Below the pieces are notes generated by a model that was not told where the DNA came from, did not search any database, and saw only the letters and a program-made list of their open reading frames with translations. The position numbers and the translations under genes were made by a program. Shown one piece after another: positions 17,413-26,108 of a stretch of 39,853 nucleotides of DNA. Numbering within the stretch: position 1 is the first letter of the stretch; each line of letters opens with the position of its first letter. Source of the stretch: Bacteroidia bacterium. GTDB lineage: Bacteria > Bacteroidota > Bacteroidia > B-17B0 > Aurantibacillaceae. The DNA lies in NCBI GenBank assembly GCA_026415195.1, contig JAOAHO010000025.1:1-39853 (forward strand), written 5' to 3'.

Positions 17413-19116
17413 TTAAAACCTTTTGAACATATTGAATGGCCTTTGGGGCTTTTCAATTTTGGTAAGAATTTCCTGATAACGGTTTTTGTTGCTCAAGACT
17501 TCAACGGCTTTCAATATTTCAAGGTCTTTCGACGAATTAAATTCCGCAAGTCCCGATTCCATAAACTGTTGCTTCACAATTTCCCTTTCTATTGAATATT
17601 TGATGATATCCTTTTTCAAAAGAATTTCCTTTTGCTGGTATTCATGCAATCTGCTCCGCAATGCCTCCAGGGTCGCCTGGTTTTGTTCCCATTGTTTTTC
17701 TTCTTTCATCGAAGCAATAAGGTTCTCCAGGTTTATAAACGACTCGCTTTTATATACAAATTTTTTTTCTTTAAGAAAATCGAGAAAATTTTTCCAATCT
17801 TCCTCGCTTAACTGAACCTTGGAAGCAGTTTGAAGTTTACCTTGGTTTTTCTTTCGGAAATTCACAGCAAAATCAAAAATCATCCATTCATCATACAATG
17901 ATTTTAAAATTCCTTTTTCAAATATATTTTCCACTTCCACATCGGGGTTGATGCCGGCCCCGTCGTAAACAATCCTTCCTTTTTTGGTTTTGAAGGCCGT
18001 AATCAAGCTGTCGGGAATTTTTTCCACACGCCCCTCCTCATCACGGTTGGAATAATCGAGTGCCTGAACGCAACGCCCGCTGGGAATATAATATTTGGCA
18101 ACGGTGAATTTGAGCTTAGTATTATACACAAGATCTTTGGTTTGTTGTACCAGGCCTTTTCCAAACGTACGCCTTCCCACAACCACTCCCCTATCCAAAT
18201 CCTGAATGGCACCGGCCACAATTTCGGATGCTGAAGCTGATGTCTCGTCGACCAAAATACACAAGGGTATAGTAAGATCGGTGGGTTGATAAAGGGTGAT
18301 GTAACTTTTATCCCATGAAGAATAACGCCCTTTGGTAAAAACAACTTCAGTACCTTTTTCAATGAAAAGGTTAACAATATTAACAGCCTCATGCAACAAT
18401 CCACCCGGGTTACCCCTTAAATCCAAAATAATGGAACGCATTCCTTTGGCTTTAAGCTGCCCCAAAGCATCTTTTAACTCCCGCGAACATTGGTCGGTAA
18501 AGGACAGTAATTTGATATAACCAATGCCTTCTTTTTCATCGATGATGGAACTAAAAGGAATATTTTTGGGTTTTATCTCTGCTCTCTGCAAAACCTTGTT
18601 CAATTCTTTGTCTTGCAAAGTAGAGTAATATTTTATCTGAACGGTGGTGCCGGGTTGGCCTTTTAGCAGCGATGAGATTTCATCCGGATTTTTTTTGGCA
18701 ACGGAAATACCGTTTACCTCCAATATAATGTCGCCGGGTTGTAGGCCGCTTTTGTGTGCCACGGAGTTTTCAAAAACTTCCGTAATAACGGGCTTCTGGT
18801 CGCGAATCAAAAAAGACGCACCAATGCCACCATATTCACCCGAGTACATGAATTTAAAATCTTCCAGTTCATTTTCAGTATAAAGAACAGTGTAGGGATC
18901 TAGAGAGTTTAAAGCGGCATCCGTAGCCGTTTTAATCAGCTTCCCTGGCTCCACCTGTTCCACATAACCGGCATACAATTCCCTGAAAACCGAATTGAAA
19001 ATTTCAAGATTTTTGGAAATTTCAAAATATTGATCGAATTTTTTAAAACCAAAAACGGCAAGTAAAGAAACGGATAAAAAAATATATATTTTTTTATTTT
19101 TTTTAAAAAAAGACAT
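17413..19116 (-). CDS. S41 family carboxy-terminal processing protease
   Basis: Membrane-anchored periplasmic serine protease of the CtpA/Prc type that trims or degrades exported proteins from their C-termini. The 567 residues start with an uncleaved signal anchor (about 9-24). A PDZ domain follows (about 90-165, GGIGASF and SGLQPGDIILEVNG), then the S41 core with ILDLRGNPGGLL, ETSASASEIVAGA and GRRTFGKGLVQ. By spacing to family members the catalytic dyad is Ser295 and Lys320. A 170-residue charged C-terminal helical extension follows, as in Bacteroidota homologues. It diverges from the MbnP-like operon across a 39-bp gap with an inverted repeat. Confidence 0.95.
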   Translation of the reverse strand: MSFFKKNKKIYIFLSVSLLAVFGFKKFDQYFEISKNLEIFNSVFRELYAGYVEQVEPGKLIKTATDAALNSLDPYTVLYTENELEDFKFMYSGEYGGIGASFLIRDQKPVITEVFENSVAHKSGLQPGDIILEVNGISVAKKNPDEISSLLKGQPGTTVQIKYYSTLQDKELNKVLQRAEIKPKNIPFSSIIDEKEGIGYIKLLSFTDQCSRELKDALGQLKAKGMRSIILDLRGNPGGLLHEAVNIVNLFIEKGTEVVFTKGRYSSWDKSYITLYQPTDLTIPLCILVDETSASASEIVAGAIQDLDRGVVVGRRTFGKGLVQQTKDLVYNTKLKFTVAKYYIPSGRCVQALDYSNRDEEGRVEKIPDSLITAFKTKKGRIVYDGAGINPDVEVENIFEKGILKSLYDEWMIFDFAVNFRKKNQGKLQTASKVQLSEEDWKNFLDFLKEKKFVYKSESFINLENLIASMKEEKQWEQNQATLEALRSRLHEYQQKEILLKKDIIKYSIEREIVKQQFMESGLAEFNSSKDLEILKAVEVLSNKNRYQEILTKIEKPQRPFNMFKRF

Positions 19117-19119
19117 ATC

Positions 19120-19152
19120 GTAAATTTTTGTAAATTTACAATAAAAATTTAC
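19120..19152. promoter_or_regulatory. Nested inverted repeat in a divergent promoter gap (possible operator)
   Basis: The 39-bp gap between the S41 protease and the MbnP-like gene is almost filled by GTAAATTTTT (19120-19129), the perfect palindrome GTAAATTTAC (19130-19139) and AAAAATTTAC (19143-19152). The two outer arms are perfect inverted repeats of each other. Three copies of a GTAAATTT-type half-site in a divergent gap look like an operator or overlapping promoter elements, but AT-rich DNA produces such patterns by chance fairly often. Confidence 0.4.
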
Positions 19153-19155
19153 CTT

Positions 19156-19929
19156 ATGACTTCAAGATATCTGCACATTCCACTATTGTTTTTTATACTT
19201 CTATCAGGTGCATGTAAAAAGGATAAAGAAGTCACCACTACCAATACTATACCCACACCTCCCACTGCAAACCTCCACATTCATTTTTCCCATCAGGCCG
19301 ATTCTCTTACCTTATTTCCCGGCCAATCCTACACCCTACCCGGAAATCAGTCATATTCCGTAGATGTTTTTAAATATTACATCAGCAATATTGAACTGCA
19401 TTACACAAACGGTAATGTATTTAAGGAAGATTATTCATACCATCTTATTGATTTCAAGGGCAAAAGTGAAATTATCCTTAATAAGGTTCCTATTGGTAAA
19501 ATTGGGTTAATAAAATTCATGATAGGTGTTGACAGTGCCAAAAACGTATCCGGACCGCAAACCGGCGACCTTAGCCCTTCCCTGGGAATGTTCTGGTCTT
19601 GGAACACCGGTTATATCATGGTAAAGTTTGAAGGAGCCTCACCTCAATCGGGCGATCCTAACAAACAATTAGTTTATCATATAGGCGGTTTTAAAGGTCT
19701 GAACAAAGCCCAACGGACGGTGTTTATTACTTTGCCTTCTAAAGCCACCATGGAAAATAACAAAAACTATGAACTTTCCCTGATAACGAATGCATCCCGA
19801 TTGTTTTACGGAACTCATCAGATTGATTTCTCAACTAACTATTTTACCATGTCGAGTAATAAAAATGCCAGTGATTTTGCTGACAATTATATGCACATGA
19901 TTTCCTATAAAAATTTTTCCGAGCAATGA
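19156..19929 (+). CDS. MbnP-like copper-binding lipoprotein
   Basis: 257 residues with a lipoprotein signal (LLFFILLSGAC, lipobox Cys20), so it is anchored in the cell envelope. The mature protein resembles the MbnP family: His-rich first strand NLHIHFSHQ (His41, 43, 46), the VFKYYISNIEL segment, the tryptophan segment GMFWSWNTGYIMVKFEG (Trp147, Trp149), and HIGGF (His175). In the studied MbnP of methanotrophs a tryptophan is converted to kynurenine by the diheme partner MbnH, creating a high-affinity copper(I) site. The next gene, overlapping by 4 nt (ATGA), is a diheme enzyme of the right class, which strongly supports the assignment. Metal and residue use here are inferred. Confidence 0.85.
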   Translation: MTSRYLHIPLLFFILLSGACKKDKEVTTTNTIPTPPTANLHIHFSHQADSLTLFPGQSYTLPGNQSYSVDVFKYYISNIELHYTNGNVFKEDYSYHLIDFKGKSEIILNKVPIGKIGLIKFMIGVDSAKNVSGPQTGDLSPSLGMFWSWNTGYIMVKFEGASPQSGDPNKQLVYHIGGFKGLNKAQRTVFITLPSKATMENNKNYELSLITNASRLFYGTHQIDFSTNYFTMSSNKNASDFADNYMHMISYKNFSEQ

Positions 19930-20972
19930 TTTTGAGGGTCGTCTTCATTCCGATTATTTTAGTATTCTTCTTTTTATCATGTAAAGTTGATCCCAAAGTA
20001 AAACCACACTTCGACGAAAATGAATTAAAGGAAATTATTCCTACTGGCTGGCCTGAACCGGTCTATCGTTTTCAAAACAACCCTATTAATAAAGCCACCT
20101 TTGAATTGGGCCGAGCATTGTTCTACGACCCAATCCTATCCGTTGACAGCACCGTTTCGTGCGAATCGTGTCATCAGCAGTTCGTGGCATTTGCTCATTC
20201 CGACCATGCCCTGAGCCATGGGGTGGCCAATCAACTGACCACCCGCAATTCCCCTGCTTTGTTCAACCTGAATTGGCATCCGTTATTTATGCACGACGGG
20301 GGAGTAAACCATATCGAGGTACAACCTTTAGCTCCCATTAATAACCCCATTGAAATGGGCGAGAACACAGTTCATGTAATAAAAAAATTGCGCCGTTCTG
20401 CCCGATACAAAAAAATGTTTGAAGATGCCTTCGGTAAAGGAGCCGAAATTAATGACGCACAAATGCTCAAAGCACTGGCCCAATTCATGGCATTGATGTA
20501 TTCATACAACAGCAAATACGATCGCGTAAAGCGCGGCGAGGCAGAATTCCATCAGGATGAACTTGAGGGCTACCAGATTTTTCAACAGAAATGCAATCAA
20601 TGCCATAAAGAACCCTTGTTTTCCGATTTTCAATTCCGAAATAACGGCTTATCCGTTAATCCGGCCATTAACGATTCGGGAAGAGCTCATATCACCGGGC
20701 TTCCTTCCGACAGGTATAAATTCAAAACTCCATCGCTTCGCAATATTACCTTAACGGCTCCCTACATGCACGACGGACGTTTTAATACGTTGGATCAATG
20801 CCTGCAACACTACGTTTCGGGAATTACCAATACGGTGAACCTGGCTCCCGAACTTCAGGGAGGCATACCCCTTACTCCTTCGGAAATTCAAAAACTTAAG
20901 GCATTCCTGGCTACCCTAACCGATTATACTCTTTTGACGGATAAAAAATTTTCCAATCCGTATGCAAATTAA
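19926..20972 (+). CDS. Diheme cytochrome c peroxidase/MauG/MbnH-like lipoprotein
   Basis: 348 residues with a lipoprotein signal (LVFFFLSC, Cys19), giving an envelope-anchored diheme protein. Two c-type heme motifs are present: CESCH (79-83) and CNQCH (223-227). Other family landmarks are FELGRALFYDPILS, TTRNSPALFN and TAPYMHDGRFNTLD (around 277-290). The family includes bacterial diheme cytochrome c peroxidases and the MauG/MbnH enzymes that oxidise tryptophan in a partner protein. Gene pairing with an MbnP-like protein favours the MbnH role; distinguishing it from a peroxidase would rest on the axial ligand (Tyr in MauG, Met in peroxidases), which I cannot settle without alignment. It overlaps both neighbours (4 nt and 11 nt). 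Confidence 0.92.
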   Translation: MILRVVFIPIILVFFFLSCKVDPKVKPHFDENELKEIIPTGWPEPVYRFQNNPINKATFELGRALFYDPILSVDSTVSCESCHQQFVAFAHSDHALSHGVANQLTTRNSPALFNLNWHPLFMHDGGVNHIEVQPLAPINNPIEMGENTVHVIKKLRRSARYKKMFEDAFGKGAEINDAQMLKALAQFMALMYSYNSKYDRVKRGEAEFHQDELEGYQIFQQKCNQCHKEPLFSDFQFRNNGLSVNPAINDSGRAHITGLPSDRYKFKTPSLRNITLTAPYMHDGRFNTLDQCLQHYVSGITNTVNLAPELQGGIPLTPSEIQKLKAFLATLTDYTLLTDKKFSNPYAN

Positions 20973-21339
20973 CAATCGAATTGTTCCATTACTCATCTTC
21001 ATCATTGGCTATTCCTGCAAGAAGAACCAGGTGGGAGGCAAATCCGACATCCAAGGGGTGGTGAAGCATCATGCTTCCGTTATGCCCGGAGCCAGGGTCT
21101 TTGTAAAATATGGAACCGAAGATTTTCCGGGCCCCGACACCACACGTTACGATTATATGGTGAAAGCCGATGAACAGGGAAAATTTAAAATTTCTTTTTA
21201 CAAAGGAAAATATTACTTGTATGCCGTGGTTTTCGATTATTCACTAAATCCTCCGGCCTGGACCGTAGGCGGCCTGCCTTTGAATCTGCGAACAAACGAA
21301 GATATGTCCATCATTCTTGCCGTTACGGAACAACACTGA
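20962..21339 (+). CDS. Small beta-rich lipoprotein in the MbnP/MbnH-like operon
   Basis: 125 residues with a lipobox (IVPLLIFIIGYSC, Cys19). The mature part looks like a transthyretin or carboxypeptidase-regulatory-like sandwich: SDIQGVVKHHASVMPGARVF, then a GKFKISFYKGKYYLYAVVFD strand pair. Its start lies 11 bp inside the diheme gene, so it is clearly part of that operon. It has two adjacent histidines (KHH) but no obvious metal or heme motif. It may be a structural partner or scaffold for the MbnP-like/diheme pair (inference). No named family recognised. Confidence 0.82.
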   Translation: MQINNRIVPLLIFIIGYSCKKNQVGGKSDIQGVVKHHASVMPGARVFVKYGTEDFPGPDTTRYDYMVKADEQGKFKISFYKGKYYLYAVVFDYSLNPPAWTVGGLPLNLRTNEDMSIILAVTEQH

Positions 21340-21340
21340 A

Positions 21341-22282
21341 ATGCAAATTACCCTTGCCAGAATCATGAAATCGACGGGCAGCCATTACAAGATTCTTTTG
21401 CCCGATCATTCCGAACACGAAGCAGTTCTTTCAGGAAAAATACGTCTGGAAAACAGAAAAACCACCAATCCTGTTTGTGTCGGAGATTGGGTGGATGTGG
21501 AGTGGTCTGAAAATGTGTATGTAATAAGGCGCATTCATCCAAGAAAAAATTATATCATCCGTCAATCGAATAACCTTAGTAAACTTACCCATACCATTGC
21601 CGCAAACCTTGACCAGGCCTTTCTTATGGTAACCTTTTCAGTTCCTTTTACTCCACAGGGTTTTATCGACAGGTTTCTGGTTACCTGCGAAGCTTACAGA
21701 ATTCCGGCTTTTCTGGTGGTTAATAAATCCGATTTACATGATGAAGCCATACAGGAATATGCCCAACACATGAAAAAAATATATGAAAATGCCGGCTACC
21801 CGGTGTTTTTCATATCGTGTGCCAAAAAATACGGAATTGATGATTTAATCAAGCACCTGGAAGGTAAAACTACTTTGATAAGCGGCAATTCCGGAACAGG
21901 AAAATCATCTTTGATTAAAATTTTAATTCCTGAATTGAATATTAAAATTGCTCCCGTATCGCATAAGCATTTGAAAGGAAAACACACCACTACCTTTGCC
22001 GAGATGTATCGTCTGAACAACAATAGTTTTATCATTGATACGCCCGGCATTCGGGATCTCGGATTGGTAGAAATGAAGCCCGATGAAGTTGGCCATTACT
22101 TTCCTGAAATCAGGAAATACATGAATGATTGTAAATTCAATAATTGCACACACGACCATGAACCGGAGTGTGCCGTCAGGGAAGCTGTAGAATCGGGCTT
22201 TATAAGTAAGGAACGTTATTCCGGCTACCTTCAGATTATTCACGGGGATGAAATGGAATGGGAAGCATGGAAATTAAAATAA
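21341..22282 (+). CDS. rsgA: Ribosome small subunit-dependent GTPase A
   Basis: Circularly permuted GTPase that tests the decoding centre during late 30S maturation. The best start is ATG at 21341 (MQITLARIMKSTG); an in-frame TTG at 21317 would add 8 residues inside the upstream gene. The order is an OB fold, then G4 (VVNKSD), G5 (FISCAKKYGI), the P-loop GNSGTGKSSL, the HTTTFAEMY switch and G3 DTPGI, that is, the permuted order G4-G5-G1-G2-G3. The C-terminal zinc site is CKFNNCTHDHEPEC. The length of 313 residues is normal. It lies 1 bp beyond the previous stop and 1 bp before the metallophosphoesterase gene. Confidence 0.97.
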   Translation: MQITLARIMKSTGSHYKILLPDHSEHEAVLSGKIRLENRKTTNPVCVGDWVDVEWSENVYVIRRIHPRKNYIIRQSNNLSKLTHTIAANLDQAFLMVTFSVPFTPQGFIDRFLVTCEAYRIPAFLVVNKSDLHDEAIQEYAQHMKKIYENAGYPVFFISCAKKYGIDDLIKHLEGKTTLISGNSGTGKSSLIKILIPELNIKIAPVSHKHLKGKHTTTFAEMYRLNNNSFIIDTPGIRDLGLVEMKPDEVGHYFPEIRKYMNDCKFNNCTHDHEPECAVREAVESGFISKERYSGYLQIIHGDEMEWEAWKLK

Positions 22283-22283
22283 T

Positions 22284-23546
22284 ATGTTGAGGGTTCTCAT
22301 ATTAATTATCATAGGCGTTCTTACGGAATTTGTATTTCATCATTTATTAAAGTCGGCTTTTGTAAAATCTAAAATCAAAAAACAGATTCTTTTCATCAAC
22401 TATGGTTTAATTTTCTATACATCTGCACTTATCATCATCATCACTTTTCACCCTCCTCATCAATGGAACCATGCCTACAGGATACTAAGTGCTTTGGGGA
22501 TGATCGTTTGGTTTTGCAAGTTCCTGAGCGTGCTTTTTTATATTCTGATTAAACCTTTTCAACTCATGCTAAGATTTTTCTTTAAAAAATTCACTCAATA
22601 TACAACAGATATCCAAAACAAGGTTGATGTTTTACCAAAAACAGAAAAATTTTCCAGAGGTGAGTTTATTGAAAAAACTGCCCTGGCCGGAGGTGCTTTA
22701 ATGCTTGGCGGCTTCGGGTTCGGTATGGTGAAAGGGGCATATCATTATAAAATACACAAAGTAAAAATTCCTTTTTCTGAATTGCCTGAGAGTTTTCACC
22801 AATTCAAAATTCTTCAAATTTCCGACCTCCACATCGGATCCTTCATCAGTGATAAACCTTTGTGGAAGGTATCTGAAATTATTCACTCATTAAATCCTGA
22901 CATTATTCTTTTCACCGGTGATATCATCAATAATTATGCAAAAGAACTTGAAGGATTTGAAGATGTACTGAAAAGTTTTCGTTCTCCCATGGGAGTTTAT
23001 TCCATACTGGGCAATCATGATTACGGGGATTATGTCAGATGGCTTGATTTGAAAGAAAAGGAAAAAAATTTTATGGAAATGATTGAGTTCCAAAAATCCA
23101 TAGGCTGGAAATTGCTTAGAAATGAAAATGAAATATTAAGTAAAGGAAGACAATCAATAGCCTTAATCGGGGTGGAAAACTGGAGCAAACGGCTTCACTT
23201 TCCCAAATATGGAAATTTATCAAAAGCTTACGCAGGAACTGAACATATACCATTCAAGATTTTAATGAGTCACGACCCGAGCCATTGGGATGCGGAAGTG
23301 TTGTTGAAATATGCGGACATTCAGCTCACCTTGTCCGGACATACCCATGGATTTCAATTTGGAATTGAGATTCCCGGTTTTAAGTGGAGTCCCGTAAAAT
23401 ATGTGTATCCGCATTGGGCTGGCCTATATAAGAATGGAGCACAATATTTATATGTTAATCGTGGATTAGGTTTTATAGGTTATCCGGGGCGCCTGGGTAT
23501 TTGGCCGGAAATCACCCTGATAGAACTTCAAAAATCATCAGCCTGA
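22284..23546 (+). CDS. Membrane-anchored metallophosphoesterase
   Basis: 420 residues with about three hydrophobic segments in the first 100 residues, then a second hydrophobic stretch (KTALAGGALMLGGFGFG, about 131-147) preceded by SRGEFIEK, an imperfect twin-arginine-like motif. The calcineurin-like catalytic domain starts near 165 and has every metal motif: ISDLHIG, GDIINN, GNHD, MSHDPSHW and SGHTHGFQ. It belongs to the YkuE/YaeI-type phosphoesterases, some of which hydrolyse UDP-2,3-diacylglucosamine (lipid A, LpxG-like) or other phospholipids. The membrane anchor fits a lipid substrate, but the substrate is not readable. It starts 1 bp after rsgA and converges with the VOC gene. Confidence 0.9.
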   Translation: MLRVLILIIIGVLTEFVFHHLLKSAFVKSKIKKQILFINYGLIFYTSALIIIITFHPPHQWNHAYRILSALGMIVWFCKFLSVLFYILIKPFQLMLRFFFKKFTQYTTDIQNKVDVLPKTEKFSRGEFIEKTALAGGALMLGGFGFGMVKGAYHYKIHKVKIPFSELPESFHQFKILQISDLHIGSFISDKPLWKVSEIIHSLNPDIILFTGDIINNYAKELEGFEDVLKSFRSPMGVYSILGNHDYGDYVRWLDLKEKEKNFMEMIEFQKSIGWKLLRNENEILSKGRQSIALIGVENWSKRLHFPKYGNLSKAYAGTEHIPFKILMSHDPSHWDAEVLLKYADIQLTLSGHTHGFQFGIEIPGFKWSPVKYVYPHWAGLYKNGAQYLYVNRGLGFIGYPGRLGIWPEITLIELQKSSA

Positions 23547-23597
23547 ACAGTATTTCTATAATCTGTCAGAATAGTTTGCTTAAAATTTTCTCGGCGA

Positions 23598-24653
23598 TTA
23601 TTTCTGTTTGTCGGAATTCAGAGCAAGGGCCCTTAGCATCCACATGGGCAAAGGTTTTCCGAATGGCCTTTTTTTCAAATCCAGGTACCACCCTATTTTT
23701 TTAACCAAAGGAATTTTTTTTGTCTCGACAAATTCAATCAACTCACCATCGGGGCCCTCAATATACGTAAAATGCCCGGCGGCTTCCCCCATTTCAAAAC
23801 CTTCTCCTCCATCTACGGTAAAGGGATGGCCATGCTTTTCACAATGCTTTTGCAGTTCACGCATCCCCACAACATCGAAGCACCAGTGGATAAAACCCAA
23901 ATCGCCCCATTGCCTGCCATCGAAAATCCTGAAGGGCTTCCTGCCTTCTGCCTGCCAAAGTTCCACAAATGCCGAACCCAATACGGGAGCAAACGGGCCC
24001 TTCTGCGGGCCGGGCTTGAATAATATTTTTTTTCTGAACGCAATGTTTTCACCCGAAAGGAAATCCGATTCAGCCCGAGAATGATTTTCATCGCACTTCC
24101 ATTCCGCAAAGCCCAAAACATCCCGATAAAATTTCTCCGAACGTTCAATATCACTCACTCCAACTACCATGCCGCATACCCCACCGATAGGATTCGATGT
24201 GTTTTTGAAATATTCGGCAAATTCCATCACCTTGAACGGATTACCGAAAGCATCAAAAAAATAAAAGTATGAAGTGAAATTATCTTTAAAAATTTCGGAT
24301 ACCCTTATCTCCTTTAATTGCAAATATTGGTGTGCTGCCTTAATATTCTGCGTTTTTAAAACAGCTGAATAAAAACCAAGGTCTCCGGGTAAAATTTTTT
24401 GCTTTGGCCCTTGGGGAATTCTTTCGGTATATTGCCAAATTTCAAAACCGCCTCCACCGCGCATGTTCAGTGCCAGTATAGCATGCCTTTTCTGAGGTTT
24501 TCCTCCGGTGTAGGGGAGCATCAGTTCCGCCACGGCAGCTTCCTCGAATATTTTAACATTAAATCCCAAATGTCGATTATACCAACGATAGGCCTCATGA
24601 ACATTGCTAACACCTATGCCTGCCTGCTGTATTCCGGAAATGATAAAATTCAT
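23598..24653 (-). CDS. VOC (glyoxalase/bleomycin-resistance fold) family protein, two domains
   Basis: 351 residues with two vicinal-oxygen-chelate modules. The first (1-150) begins GIQQAGIGVSNVHEAYRWYN and ends NPFKVMEFAEYF. The second (about 155-320) begins GVCGMVVGVSDIERSEKFY and ends YIEGPDGELIEFVET. Each has the His or Glu positions typical of metal ligands in this fold (for example FIHWCFD and ELIEF). This is the layout of glyoxalase or extradiol-dioxygenase-like enzymes, but no substrate can be named. It follows the aldehyde dehydrogenase gene on the same strand with a 42-bp gap, so a shared catabolic role is possible. Confidence 0.85.
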   Translation of the reverse strand: MNFIISGIQQAGIGVSNVHEAYRWYNRHLGFNVKIFEEAAVAELMLPYTGGKPQKRHAILALNMRGGGGFEIWQYTERIPQGPKQKILPGDLGFYSAVLKTQNIKAAHQYLQLKEIRVSEIFKDNFTSYFYFFDAFGNPFKVMEFAEYFKNTSNPIGGVCGMVVGVSDIERSEKFYRDVLGFAEWKCDENHSRAESDFLSGENIAFRKKILFKPGPQKGPFAPVLGSAFVELWQAEGRKPFRIFDGRQWGDLGFIHWCFDVVGMRELQKHCEKHGHPFTVDGGEGFEMGEAAGHFTYIEGPDGELIEFVETKKIPLVKKIGWYLDLKKRPFGKPLPMWMLRALALNSDKQK

Positions 24654-24695
24654 GGAACAAAGTAAGCAATAAAAAATGTTTTAGGATGATTTTTC

Positions 24696-26108
24696 CTACC
24701 AAATCAAAATTTTGGGTTCCATATAATCACGGATGGCATAGGCCACTCCTTCCCTGCCCAATCCGCTGTCCTTCACTCCTCCGTAAGGCATGTGATCAAA
24801 GCGAAGCGTAGGCACCCCGTTGTGGACAACTCCGCCCACGTCTAAATGTTCAAAACAATATTTTAAAAAATCAATCCGATTGGTAAAAACTCCGCATTGC
24901 AAACCGAATTTGGAAGCATTTGCTTTTAAAACAGCTTCTTCATCAGAATTAAATTTTTCCAAAGTAATTACCGGTCCGAAAACCTCTTCGGCATACACCG
25001 CACATTCCGTCGGAACATTCTCCAAAATGGTTGGTTCATAAAACTTTCCATCCCGCTTGTGCCCGCATAACACTGATGCTTTTTTGCCCAGGGCATCATC
25101 CACCCAACTTTCCACCCGGCGGGCATTTCCATCATCAATCATAACGCTGAAATCCGTTTGCTCATCCGCAGGATTTCCTTTTTTTAATTTTTCTGCACTT
25201 TGCCTCATGAGCTTTTTAAATTCATCATAAACATCTCGATGAACAATGAAACGCTGGGCATGAATACAGATTTGGCCGGAATAGGCAAAAGCGCCGTATA
25301 TAAAAGAAGATAAATTTTTTTCTAAATCAATTCCCTTATCCACAATGACGGCAGCATTTCCGCCAAGTTCCAATATAACTTTCTTTTTGCCCGACCTTTC
25401 CTTAATATCCCACCCAACGTCAGGAGAACCGGTAAACGAAAGAACCCTGATATCCGGATGTTCTATAAGTAAATTTCCCGTTTTCCTGTCGGTCGGAACA
25501 ACATAGAGCATTTTTTTAATATGCTCCGTTTGGTCAATTATTTCGCACAACATCAATAGGGAAGTCGGTGTGAGAGAGGATGGTTTCAGGACTATAGGGC
25601 ATCCGCACGCCAGCGCGGGCGCCACTTTGTGTACGGCAAGATTTAAAGGAAAATTAAACGGGGAAATGCCGGCCACCACCCCCGCCGGAAACCACTTCAC
25701 TATTCCTTCTTTCCCTTTACCCGAAGAAGTCCAATCCATGGAAAGGTATTCCTTAGGCAAGCGCTTGGATTCTTCAGCGGCAACGGTAAAAACCTGCACG
25801 GCCCTCTCGGTTTCTGCTAGGGCAAAACGATAGGGTTTTCCGGATTCTTTGGCAATGTTGATGGCAAAATCATGTTTGCGTTTTTCCAATTCCCCGGCCA
25901 CCCACATGCATTCGTTGTAACGAACATGTGAAGGCAAAAACTTCAATTCTCCGAAAGCCCTGTTTGCTTTGGAAACAGCCCTGAGCAATAAATCCTTATC
26001 GGCCCCGTAAACCTGAGCATGAATTTCATCGGTATATTTTTCGGTAACGGAAATTTCAATGCTTCCATTCACGAATTCCCCACCCAGGTAACATCCCCAC
26101 GATTTCAT
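24696..26108 (-). CDS. NAD(P)-dependent aldehyde dehydrogenase
   Basis: 470 residues with all ALDH landmarks: Asn152 in SPFNFPLNL (oxyanion), FTGSPDVG (cofactor loop), LELGGN with general base Glu247, and GQICIHAQR with nucleophile Cys281. EVFGPVITLEKF and PYGGVKDSGLGREG follow near the C-terminus. It oxidises an aldehyde to an acid; substrate class (lactaldehyde, succinate semialdehyde, glyceraldehyde-3-phosphate and others) is not decidable by eye. The start ATG overlaps the miaE stop by 4 nt (ATGA), so it is cotranscribed with miaE although the functions appear unrelated. Confidence 0.95.
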   Translation of the reverse strand: MKSWGCYLGGEFVNGSIEISVTEKYTDEIHAQVYGADKDLLLRAVSKANRAFGELKFLPSHVRYNECMWVAGELEKRKHDFAINIAKESGKPYRFALAETERAVQVFTVAAEESKRLPKEYLSMDWTSSGKGKEGIVKWFPAGVVAGISPFNFPLNLAVHKVAPALACGCPIVLKPSSLTPTSLLMLCEIIDQTEHIKKMLYVVPTDRKTGNLLIEHPDIRVLSFTGSPDVGWDIKERSGKKKVILELGGNAAVIVDKGIDLEKNLSSFIYGAFAYSGQICIHAQRFIVHRDVYDEFKKLMRQSAEKLKKGNPADEQTDFSVMIDDGNARRVESWVDDALGKKASVLCGHKRDGKFYEPTILENVPTECAVYAEEVFGPVITLEKFNSDEEAVLKANASKFGLQCGVFTNRIDFLKYCFEHLDVGGVVHNGVPTLRFDHMPYGGVKDSGLGREGVAYAIRDYMEPKILIW

